DNA of 8,056 bases, taken from contig CAXSEF010000125.1 of the NCBI GenBank assembly GCA_964236535.1, forward strand, positions 1 through 8,056. The letters are read 5' to 3'. A model generated the notes under the pieces. The model was not told the origin of the DNA. It was given only the letters and a program-made list of their open reading frames with translations, and did not search any database. The stretch's first letter is position 1. Each line of letters opens with the position of its first letter. The position numbers and the translations under genes were made by a program. The stretch comes from CAXSEF01 sp964236535 (lineage in GTDB: Bacteria > Pseudomonadota > Alphaproteobacteria > Acetobacterales > Acetobacteraceae). Below are positions 1 to 5,792 of the stretch, one piece after another.

Positions 1-148
1 CTAGTCGTCGCCTAGCTTTTGCTGGTCGCAAAGCAGTCGGGGACAGCCAAATGCTGTTCGTTAGACCCGATTTGATGTGAATTCGACGTTGATAGATCGG
101 CTATAAACTGGAAACGTTAATTACGTTCGACATGTGTCGGCTTCATGA
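1..148. other. AT-richer stretch upstream of the TOMM gene, no supported gene
   Basis: This segment is visibly richer in A and T than the DNA that follows. No frame stays open through it. Frame 3 reads without a stop from position 3 to a TGA at 78-80, which could be the last 25 codons of an upstream gene, but nothing in it is recognisable. A short dyad, AACGT-TAATT-ACGTT, lies at 113-127 and could be an operator or be chance. The reading frame of the next gene opens only after a TGA at 146-148, so this segment is either its regulatory region or foreign DNA that replaced its 5' end. Confidence 0.4.
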
Positions 149-205
149 TTACAGACTTACCAGCAGCTTGCCGACGAGCTATCGGGCGGGCGCCGCGGCA
201 GAGTC

Positions 206-1110
206 ATGGCAGCAGTAGCCCTGCTCTTGTCGTGCGGCCTGGTCGAGGATGGGGACGTGACCCCGGGATCACGACGTCCGGAACCCGTGGGTGAGGCCAC
301 GGATCTATTAAGGCCAGTACTGCCCAGTGTGCCCGAGATGCCCATGGCGCTCTCCGGCATGCTGGGCAGCGGACTGAGCCGAACGTTGGCGTTGCCCAGT
401 CGCCAAGCTGCCTGGCAGGTCGTGGCCAACACACAGGTCTGGCTGGGTGGTGTTGGCCAGCCTGGCGACGATGGGATCATGTCGCGACTGCACGACGAGC
501 TAGGCTCGCTGGTCTGCCTGCGCCAGCAGCCACAGGGCTGCACGATGGGCATCTTCGTACACGAGAATGCAGAGGAATTTGACTATCAGCTGCTTGACCG
601 CCTGATCGCAGGTGGCATGGACGTCTTGATGGTCGAACATGGCAGGGAGCTCAGTGCACTAGGGCCTTTGCTGACGCGCATGGCTGGTCCGACCGCACGC
701 TGCCACGCGCAAGACCGCGACAACGCTGGGGTCAGGGCCAAGAATAGAGCTGGGTATCCCATACGCAAGAATCTGGATGACCTGGATCAGCAGGCTCTGG
801 ATCAGCACAACACCGATCAGCAGGCCAATCAGGCTGGCGCGCAGCCAGGGTCTGGATCCGGCCACGGGCGTCACACCACACGCCAGAGCCGCGATCTGGC
901 CAGTACGGTGCTGGTCAGCCTGGTCTCTCACCACATGGTGGCAATGCTTGCACGCGGTGTAGCCAAGCCCCTGGTCGGCATGGTTGTCGAGATAGACGCC
1001 AACGGTGCGACCCGTGCACATTGTGGGGTCGACGTGCGCCATGTGCGCGACAGGAATGGCTTGCCCCTGCCCGTTGGCGAGCATATTTGGCGCAACCCTG
1101 CTTGGCGACA
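206..1110 (+). other. E1-like / leader-binding region of the TOMM fusion gene
   Basis: This is the N-terminal part of the fusion, in frame 2. It begins with a short helical stretch ending GLVEDGD, like the end of a winged-helix recognition domain. It continues with a segment in which a variable loop precedes LLDRLIAGGMDVLMVE, GPLLTRMAGPTARC and VRAKNRAGY (about 580-755). This matches the order seen in E1-like TOMM proteins: an alternate-choice strand, a 'GPL' strand, then a cysteine-bearing segment. The end, LVGMVVEIDANGATRAHC (about 970-1024), resembles their C-terminal region. The usual paired CxxC zinc motifs are not intact, since only single cysteines are seen. A D/Q/N-rich patch near 775-845 looks like a linker or relaxed sequence. 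The role inferred from the family is to bind the precursor leader and present it to the YcaO enzyme. Confidence is moderate. Confidence 0.48.
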
Positions 1111-1149
1111 TCACACACGCATCCAGGACCTGCCAGCACGATTTCGCCC

Positions 1150-1720
1150 CGTGCGTGGCTACGATGTGCATTTCTCGCCCGCGGTGCTGGCCCTGACCCG
1201 TGCTGGCAGGCCGCTGCCGGGTGGCACAAGACACCTGTTCTCGCAGCGTGTGGGTGGCGATCTGGCCTTGGTTCTGGGGCTGGCCATGGGCATTAATAAG
1301 GCGACCGGGCGGCCCTACACCCTTCGGGAGGTGGTTTGCGATCGCCTCAGCTGTTTGTCCACCTCCATCGCGAGGTCGGCGGCGTACCTGTGGGCACCTA
1401 CCTCTACGACGAGGTCGGCATGTGCCTGGTGGCCACAGGTCGAGATCAGGCCGGTGCATTCGATCCCACCGACGGTCACGAAGGCGGCGACAGCCATAGG
1501 GCCGGGATCGCAACCCTGGTGGTTATGGGCTCAACTACGACTCTGGCGCAAAAATATGGGCCCAAGTCGTTTAACCTTGCCTGCATCGATGCTGGAGTAT
1601 TGACCACCCACCTAGCCCTGGCGATCCAGGCAGTGGGACTGGAGGCCGTGATGCTCGACCACTATCGCGAGGCTGACATCGTCGCAGCCTGCGCATTGGG
1701 GCAGTCTGGCTTGAACTCGG
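1150..1720 (+). other. First SagB-type dehydrogenase domain of the TOMM fusion gene
   Basis: The domain starts in frame 2 with an arginine-containing segment (GGTRHLFSQR) and LVLGLAMGIN, which matches the SagB opening helix. After the frame change at 1320 it continues in frame 1 with PSGGGLRSPQLFVHLHR and VGTYLYD, the characteristic PSxG...GLYxYD core. TLVVMGSTTTLAQKYGPKSF and ACIDAGVLTTHLALA follow. A Lys-Tyr pair lies at 1552-1557; such a pair has been described as important for catalysis in TOMM dehydrogenases. This domain would bind FMN and oxidise azolines. Its identification is the strongest anchor for calling the region a TOMM locus. Confidence 0.72.
1316..1324 (+). other. Frameshift site 1 (one base missing in a C-run)
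   Basis: Frame 2 reads GRPYT up to here, and the conserved continuation PSGGG is in frame 1. One extra C in the CCC at 1320-1322 would give GRPYTPSGGGLRSP, an unbroken SagB core. If left in frame 2 the protein would run off to a stop at 1601-1603 in low-quality sequence. Confidence 0.65.
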
Positions 1721-1959
1721 GCTGTTTTGTATCAGCGGCTTGGTTATTGCGCCCACGCCTGCCCCTGGACCAGTCACCGGGTGGCTTGGCGGACCCCAGG
1801 GATGGCAGGCATCGGCGTGACCAGGATGGCGAGGACGGCAGTGTGCCGTCTGCCCTCTACAATTCCAGGCACCGGGTTTGGCCAGCCCATAGCCTGCCCG
1901 GGCAAACCCAGGGGCTGGATGGTTTAGACCATCAAGAGCGTGATGGCCCTGTCATGGCG

Positions 1960-2500
1960 GGGGCCATGTCACCGCACGTGCTCGAAGGCCTGCTAGCGCG
2001 CCGCACAGCATGTCGTGAGCTGTCGGGCCCGGTTGATGTCAAGCTCGTGGCCCAGGCCCAGGCTGCGGGTCAGGCTGCCCTGGAGGCGTTGTCAGCCAAC
2101 CCGCAGAGCGTGCGCTGGATTGGTGTGGGTGACCTGCGGTGCAGTGGCGGTCCCGGCGTATGGCGCTTTGAAACGGTGTTGCGCACCGCTTGGCAGACCC
2201 GAGTGCCCATGATCTCAAGGCAAACCTAATCTTGCAGGAGCGCTTGGGTGCTGCTCCCCTGGTGCTCTTGCCCTGCGTGGACCTGGGCCAGGCCCTGACC
2301 AGGGATGGCAGCTGGGGATATCGCCAGGCTGCCACCTCGGTGGGCGTTGCATTGGGCGCATTCTGGCTGGAGCTGGCCAGGCTGGGGTTGGACGGATCGC
2401 CTTGTGGCGGCTTTGTGGGCGGCGAGCTGGGCGCATGGGGTGTAGACGGCCTCACCACGGCGGCCATGCTGTCCTTTGCTGTCGGACACAGGGTAGGGCG
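1960..2500 (+). other. Second, probably non-catalytic SagB/nitroreductase-like domain
   Basis: The domain begins in frame 1 with HVLEGLLARRTACRELSG, a typical nitroreductase opening (two arginines in the first helix), and VRWIGVGDL. It continues in frame 3 after the frame change at 2171 with NGVAHRLADPSAHDL, LGAAPLVLLPCVDLGQAL, GSWGYRQAA and LGLDGSPCGGFVGGEL. Where the first domain has Lys-Tyr-Gly, this one has Ser-Trp-Gly-Tyr, so the Lys-Tyr pair is missing. It may be a structural partner that replaces the second subunit of a nitroreductase dimer. That role is inference; membership in the fold family is well supported. Confidence 0.62.
2167..2177 (+). other. Frameshift site 2 (one base missing in an A-run)
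   Basis: Frame 1 reads GVWRFE up to 2172, and the conserved continuation NGVAHRLADPS is in frame 3 from 2172. One extra A in the AAA at 2171-2173 would join them as GVWRFENGVAHRL, as expected for the 'GvyrfD...' region of the family. Frame 1 alone ends at 2227-2229. Confidence 0.62.
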
Positions 2501-2686
2501 CGCTGTGCCCGCTCCAAGCCGCACGCAGCAAACCGGGGTGCTCCACGCTGCCAGGAGACCCCATGCAACCCAGCCAGTGGCCGTCCACGAGGTCGTGCCG
2601 GGATTGCTGCAAAGCGTGGGCCGTGCAGCGAGCCCTGCAATTGCACATGACGCGCAGCCTATTGCCACATAGTCTCGGATCGGATC

Positions 2687-2693
2687 AGGAGGG
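2687..2693 (+). promoter_or_regulatory. Strong Shine-Dalgarno for the small membrane protein
   Basis: AGGAGGG lies four bases before the ATG at 2698, a near-ideal ribosome binding site. It fixes the start at 2698 and argues that this small frame is a real gene. Confidence 0.75.
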
Positions 2694-2697
2694 TATC

Positions 2698-2964
2698 ATG
2701 CTTGCAGGATCGATGTCTGGGGGGCTGCCCCCTCGTAATAGCGGCTCGCGGCCTCGCCAGGCTGGATTGATTGCCTCGGCGGTAGGAACCGTGGCAGGAC
2801 TGGCTGCATCCTGGGGCGCGGCATGGCCTGCCATTGCCTCGGGTGCAGTTCATGGTGTGCCCACAGGCCAGATTGTGGTGAGCAGCTTGGCAGGCCTGTG
2901 GCTTGCGAGCGTGGGCGTGGCTCTGTGGCGTGATCTCGCAAAGGGAAATCCGAGCTCGCATTAG
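2698..2964 (+). CDS. Small two-helix membrane protein, unknown function
   Basis: This 88-residue protein begins at an ATG with an excellent ribosome binding site, 25 bp after the stop of the TOMM fusion gene, so the two are probably co-transcribed. Residues 1-21 are polar and basic (PPRNSGSRPR). Residues about 22-50 form a long Gly/Ala-rich hydrophobic segment, and residues about 58-77 a second one (IVVSSLAGLWLASVGVALW). The tail is charged (RDLAKGNPSSH). The basic start and tail suggest that both ends lie in the cytoplasm. I do not recognise the family. It has no cysteine, so it is not an obvious thiazole precursor. Immunity, transport or scaffold roles would fit its position but are guesses. 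Unlike the gene before it, it shows no break. Confidence 0.62.
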   Translation: MLAGSMSGGLPPRNSGSRPRQAGLIASAVGTVAGLAASWGAAWPAIASGAVHGVPTGQIVVSSLAGLWLASVGVALWRDLAKGNPSSH

Positions 2965-3336
2965 GCGGCTGCCTCGCCAGTGAGCTTAGTGTTGAACACA
3001 CAAATCCAGAGCTAAGCTGATGTACTCCTCCTCCAGGGTGACGTATGATACAAATTTGCTAACATATTCAGTAGCTTATAGAGCAAATTCGTCTAAGGTA
3101 ATCGAAATTACCTTGCGCAGAGATTGTGCCTGAATGGCTGTTTTACGCTCAGACTGAGCCGTTGTTGTAGCCTGTCGAGCAAGGCCAGCTTGCGGTGCCC
3201 TCTGTATCCCGACTCAGGGCACCATGATTCTGGGTCGGCGGTGCGTCATATGCAAACCCCGCTTCTAAGCTGCATGCATGAGCGACAACCCCTAGTCTCC
3301 GACCAGGACCGTGCGTCTGAGCGATACGGTGTACTG
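2965..3336. other. Gene-free stretch between the TOMM block and the resolvase gene
   Basis: About 370 bp without a convincing gene. The first part (about 3000-3110) is AT-rich. It holds a perfect hairpin (3095-3114) and a weak match to a Tn3-type transposon end (3262-3292). A Cys/Ser-rich frame from a TTG at 3124 runs into the resolvase region but has no ribosome binding site. The segment marks the border between the two differently composed halves of the window. Confidence 0.5.
3095..3114. repeat. Perfect inverted repeat, 8-bp arms
   Basis: AAGGTAAT-CGAA-ATTACCTT is a perfect hairpin with a 4-base loop. On the minus strand the loop reads TTCG. No T-run follows on either strand, so it is not a standard intrinsic terminator. 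It could be a regulator or recombinase binding site. Confidence 0.6.
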
Positions 3337-3909
3337 TCATAAGGCTGGTTTTGCGGCCTGAGGCTTGTTCAGGCAGCGGTGGATGGTGGCCGGGTGGACG
3401 TTGAAGGTCCTTGCGACTTCGCTGATGGACCGGCCTTCCCGAACCAGGGAGAGAGCGAGCGCCTTCTGATCGGGGCGTAGCTTTTGTGGCCGCCCGAACG
3501 ACACGCCGCGCCGTTTAACGGCCTGACGACCCTCGTCGGTTCGATGCCGGATGAGGGCGCGTTCGAACTCAGCAACGCCGGCAAACATGGTGAGAACCAT
3601 GCGGCCCGCAGGGGTGGTGGTGTCGGCCCAGGGCTCCTCAAGCGACTGCAATCCTGCATCTTTCTCTCGGATCACCTCGGCGATGCGCAGCAGTTCGGCC
3701 GTGGAGCGCGCGAGCCGGTCGAGGCGGCTGACGACCAGGATGTCGTCTTTGCGGAGCTCCTGGAGCAGTTGCTCGAGCGCGGGCCGTGCTCGTGCGGCGC
3801 TGGAGATCTTCTCCTCGAACAGCTTGCCACATCCGGCGTCCTTCAGCCGGTCGCGCTGTAAGTCGAGGCGCTGATCCTCGGTCGAGACCCGGGCATAGCC
3901 GAGCTTCAC
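3337..3909 (-). CDS. Serine recombinase (resolvase/invertase family)
   Basis: This 190-residue site-specific recombinase is the usual length for Tn3-type resolvases and DNA invertases. The N-terminal catalytic domain begins KLGYARVSTEDQ, with the nucleophile Ser9 and Arg7. The active-site segment VSRLDRLARST lies at residues 60-70. A long helix follows (about 101-133). The C-terminal helix-turn-helix is at about 161-180 (SISEVARTFNVHPATIHRCL). The start codon is GTG (3907-3909); the KLGYARVS opening leaves no doubt about the start. It cuts and rejoins DNA through a phosphoserine link at short dyad sites, and a 16-bp dyad lies 20 bp upstream. No transposase is adjacent, so it is either a transposon remnant or a stand-alone island or plasmid resolution gene. 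The family call is firm; the exact substrate is unknown. Confidence 0.93.
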   Translation of the reverse strand: MKLGYARVSTEDQRLDLQRDRLKDAGCGKLFEEKISSAARARPALEQLLQELRKDDILVVSRLDRLARSTAELLRIAEVIREKDAGLQSLEEPWADTTTPAGRMVLTMFAGVAEFERALIRHRTDEGRQAVKRRGVSFGRPQKLRPDQKALALSLVREGRSISEVARTFNVHPATIHRCLNKPQAAKPAL

Positions 3910-3928
3910 GGGTGGCGCTCGGCAGGCG

Positions 3929-3944
3929 TGCGAAACTTATCGCA
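3929..3944. promoter_or_regulatory. Dyad upstream of the resolvase, possible recombination or operator site
   Basis: TGCGA-AACTTA-TCGCA is a perfect 5-bp-arm inverted repeat, 20 bp upstream of the resolvase GTG start. Resolvase genes commonly have their crossover and binding sites here, where binding also represses the gene. The role is inferred from position and symmetry. Confidence 0.4.
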
Positions 3945-4043
3945 TAACCAAGCTATTCCGCATGGGATATTTGCAGCATGTAAGTGCCTGATCTTTGGTC
4001 CGCGCCCGGACTCACGCAGAAGTCCTAAATTCCGCGACACTCT

Positions 4044-4757
4044 TCAGGCGCTAAAGCCGCCGTCAATCGTTTGTGTCGTGCCCGTCACCATCGCAGCCTC
4101 GGCGCTTGCGAGCCAGGCGACCATCGCTGCGACCTCGTCGGTACGGACGTGGCGTGGAATGGCCATGAAGCCGTGCAGCAGGTTGGCGATGGGGCCGTCG
4201 GCAGGGTTCGCCTCCGTGTCGACGGGACCGGGCTGGACCAAGTTGACGGTGATGCCGCGTCTGCCAAGGTCGCGGGCGAGCCCCCGCACCATCCCCGACA
4301 GCGCCGACTTAGTCATTGCATAGGCGGCGCCGCCCGGCGTCGGTACCCGGTCGGCATTGGACGACCCGATCACGATCAGCCGCCCACCGTCGGGCATGGT
4401 GCGGGCGGCCTCCACAAAAGCGTGCCAGGGTGCTCGGACGTTGACGTCGAACATCGCGTCCACTGCGTCCGGATCAGTGGCGAGCGGGTCGCCGAACACC
4501 GCGATGCCAGCATTGGCGACCAGGATGTCGAGCGGGCCCGCCTCCCTCACCGTCGCCACCAGCGCCGGCCGATCCGCGCTGTCTACCTTGAGCGCCTGGG
4601 CGCCCGTCCTTGCCGCTGTATCGGCCGCGCGAGCTTCGGCTCGGGCGAAGGTGAAGGTCACCCGCGCCCCATCGGCAGCCAGCCGCTCGACAGTCGCAGC
4701 GCCAATCCCGCGGCTGCCCCCGATGACCATGGCGTTCTTGCCGCTCAGTTTGTTCAT
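4044..4757 (-). CDS. SDR family NAD(P)-dependent oxidoreductase
   Basis: This 237-residue classical short-chain dehydrogenase/reductase is of the usual size for FabG-like members. The cofactor motif GGSRGIG is at residues 13-19 and NAG at 82-84. The catalytic tetrad is complete: Asn106 (DVNVRAP), Ser132 or Ser133 (IGSS), Tyr146 and Lys150 (YAMTK). PGPVDTE at 176-182 and the C-terminal TIDGGF are typical. Basic residues after the second strand (FARAEAR) favour NADPH. I chose ATG 4757 because it puts the Rossmann glycine motif at the normal distance; an upstream start at 4826 would add 23 atypical residues and run through the promoter region. It is transcribed divergently from the TetR gene with a perfect inverted repeat between them, so it is probably that regulator's target. 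It would reduce a carbonyl or oxidise an alcohol; the substrate is unknown. Confidence 0.93.
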   Translation of the reverse strand: MNKLSGKNAMVIGGSRGIGAATVERLAADGARVTFTFARAEARAADTAARTGAQALKVDSADRPALVATVREAGPLDILVANAGIAVFGDPLATDPDAVDAMFDVNVRAPWHAFVEAARTMPDGGRLIVIGSSNADRVPTPGGAAYAMTKSALSGMVRGLARDLGRRGITVNLVQPGPVDTEANPADGPIANLLHGFMAIPRHVRTDEVAAMVAWLASAEAAMVTGTTQTIDGGFSA

Positions 4758-4833
4758 GTCCTGCTTTTCCGTGACTAAATGTGGCCCAAGTCGGAACGAG
4801 AAGATGGTTCCAGCTCGCCTAAACAACCTCGAA

Positions 4834-4853
4834 ACGCTACAGTTGCGTAGCGT
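4834..4853. promoter_or_regulatory. Likely TetR operator between SDR and tetR genes
   Basis: ACGCTAC-AGTTGC-GTAGCGT is an inverted repeat with perfect 7-bp arms, lying in the 123-bp gap between two divergent genes. A perfect TATAAT on the minus strand (4862-4867) sits just beside it, so a bound repressor would block transcription of the SDR gene and probably of tetR too. TetR-family regulators usually bind such 15-20 bp dyads next to their own gene. No binding evidence is available from sequence alone. Confidence 0.62.
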
Positions 4854-4861
4854 GAAGTAGC

Positions 4862-4867
4862 ATTATA
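4862..4867 (-). promoter_or_regulatory. Possible -10 box for the SDR gene
   Basis: The minus strand reads TATAAT here, about 105 bp upstream of the SDR start and just ahead of the inverted repeat. No good -35 match was found at the normal spacing (the minus strand reads CCACCT), so the promoter is tentative. Confidence 0.3.
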
Positions 4868-4880
4868 CGCAAGCGGAGAA

Positions 4881-5468
4881 ATGCAGGTGGCACAACGCGA
4901 TCGGGCGCCAGACAAGCGGGTGGAGAGGTCCAAGGCGGCGGTCCTGGCAGAGACCTACCGGCAAATGACGCAGAACGGTCTCGGGGGCGTCAGCATCGAT
5001 GAGGTGTCGCGCGTCTCCGGCGTGGCGAAGACAACCATCTATCGTCACTGGCCGTCGCGAGCGGCCCTGCTGATCGATACCTGCTCTCAGCTGGGCGGAC
5101 CGCACGAGGCTCCCGACACGGGCAGCCTGCGCGGCGACGTCCACGCGCTCGCGTTAGACCTCGCTCGTCAGTTGCAGGTCGCGAACTGGAGCGCCGTATA
5201 CCCGTCGATCATCGACACGGCAGAGCGGGACGCCGATGTCGCCGCTATGCAGAGGGAGTGGCATAAAGCTTTGATGGCACCGTTTGGAACCGTGGTCGAC
5301 CGCGCCAGAGAGCGTGGTGAAGTGAAAGCGAAGTGCGCCACCACCGCCGACGTGGTCGCCGCGACGGTGGGTCCGCTCTTCTATCGCCGCTGGTTCTCCA
5401 AGGAGCCGCTCGACGACCGGTTCGTCGATGTCGTCGTCGATACCGCGGTGAGGATGGCGGCGGGTTAG
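4881..5468 (+). CDS. TetR/AcrR family transcriptional regulator
   Basis: This 195-residue protein has the normal TetR length. The N-terminal DNA-binding domain runs from about residue 14 to 62, with the helix-turn-helix at about 37-57 (VSIDEVSRVSGVAKTTIYRHW), a textbook match including the terminal YRHWPSRAALL. The rest is a helical ligand-binding and dimer domain with no recognisable ligand signature. The start at ATG 4881 has GGAG about six bases upstream. The gene is divergent from the SDR gene with a perfect inverted repeat 28 bp before its start, which suggests autoregulation and control of the SDR. The inducer is not predictable. The family is certain; the target is inferred from neighbourhood. 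Confidence 0.94.
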   Translation: MQVAQRDRAPDKRVERSKAAVLAETYRQMTQNGLGGVSIDEVSRVSGVAKTTIYRHWPSRAALLIDTCSQLGGPHEAPDTGSLRGDVHALALDLARQLQVANWSAVYPSIIDTAERDADVAAMQREWHKALMAPFGTVVDRARERGEVKAKCATTADVVAATVGPLFYRRWFSKEPLDDRFVDVVVDTAVRMAAG

Positions 5469-5792
5469 AAACCGCGTGTCGGCCGGCGACAACCCCGCCA
5501 GTGGCTCAGTCGCCAGTCCTTACATAGGTTTTGTGTTCCGTTGCACCCCAGTCCCCGTACCTTGCGGTTGAGCGCGGCCCTACCTCACCATTCGGACGAC
5601 TGGTTCATCATCAGGACTACTCTGCGTTGGGATGCGGGTCTGCGGCGGAGCGGGACTATAGGTCGGGGAGGCGGCTCCAGCGCCAGGAACCGCTTACCAT
5701 CCTCGGTCAGCGCCACGCTGTAGTCCGGCCAGACCGGCTCGGGCATCAGGATCACCTGCTCGTAGGCCTGCTGGCAGCATCCACCCGAATAT
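5469..5792. other. Gap between tetR and marR, with a decayed gene fragment
   Basis: About 324 bp between the convergent ends of the TetR and MarR genes. No complete gene is supported. The right part holds a minus-strand fragment resembling the end of a TolB/WD40-like propeller (separate entry). No clear intrinsic terminator was seen. Confidence 0.5.
5585..5767 (-). pseudogene. Fragment resembling the C-terminus of a TolB/WD40-like propeller protein
   Basis: A minus-strand reading frame ends at TGA 5585-5587. Its last 60 residues include LTEDGKRFLALEPP and RRVVLMMNQSSEW. The pattern 'DGKRFL...P....VVLNWFEEL' is common at the end of PD40/TolB-like propeller domains fused to serine/threonine kinases or winged-helix proteins. 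Here the final motif is altered (MMNQSSEW). No start or upstream body of the gene exists, because the MarR gene occupies the preceding DNA. I read it as a leftover of a gene displaced by rearrangement. The resemblance is short and recalled from memory, so confidence is low. Confidence 0.35.

Larger units (their letters stand above)
149..2672 (+). pseudogene. Frameshifted TOMM biosynthesis gene: E1-like cyclodehydratase partner fused to tandem SagB-type dehydrogenase domains
   Basis: Read with two single-base corrections, this is one polypeptide of about 820 residues from the first ATG (206) to TAG at 2670-2672. It uses frame 2 to about 1318, frame 1 from 1321 to 2171, and frame 3 from 2172. 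The first part resembles the E1-like, leader-peptide-binding partner of YcaO cyclodehydratases. The rest resembles two SagB/McbC-type FMN azoline dehydrogenase domains, which oxidise thiazolines and oxazolines to azoles. Key motifs are PSGGGLRSPQLF, GTYLYD, KYG and LDAG-like ACIDAG in the first dehydrogenase, and GYRQA and SPCGGF in the second. Frame 2 opens after a TGA at 146-148 and has no ATG before 206 and no good ribosome binding site. A winged-helix-like stretch ending GLVEDGD lies at the very start, so the N-terminus is probably missing. The family assignment is good for the dehydrogenase part and moderate for the E1-like part; all of it is from pattern recognition. The gene is either inactivated or carries two sequencing indels. 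Confidence 0.68.

Noticed and set aside
659..1513. Long minus-strand open frame opposite the TOMM gene, with a hydrophobic stretch near its end
   Set aside because: Its Arg/Pro/Gly-rich composition is that of a shadow frame, and the plus strand explains the region with recognisable domains.
1316..2177. Programmed -1 ribosomal frameshifting at the two frame changes
   Set aside because: A -1 slip would give the right product at both sites, but neither has an X-XXY-YYZ slippery heptamer or an evident downstream structure, and single-base loss in homopolymers is simpler.
3124..3342. Cys/Ser-rich small frame (CCSLSSKASLRC) that could be a TOMM precursor peptide
   Set aside because: It starts at TTG without a ribosome binding site, runs into the resolvase gene's end, has no leader-like part or clear core, and matches the composition expected of a random frame.
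3998..4011. Hairpin GTCCG-CGCC-CGGAC as terminator of the SDR gene
   Set aside because: The stem is only 5 bp and no T-run follows on the minus strand.
4758..4826. Upstream start for the SDR gene adding 23 residues
   Set aside because: The extra residues are atypical and would place the Rossmann glycine motif too far from the N-terminus.
3282..5496. Exact direct repeat GCGACAACCCC at 3282-3292 and 5486-5496 flanking the resolvase-SDR-tetR block
   Set aside because: Eleven-base matches are expected several times by chance in 8 kb, and the flanking bases do not match.
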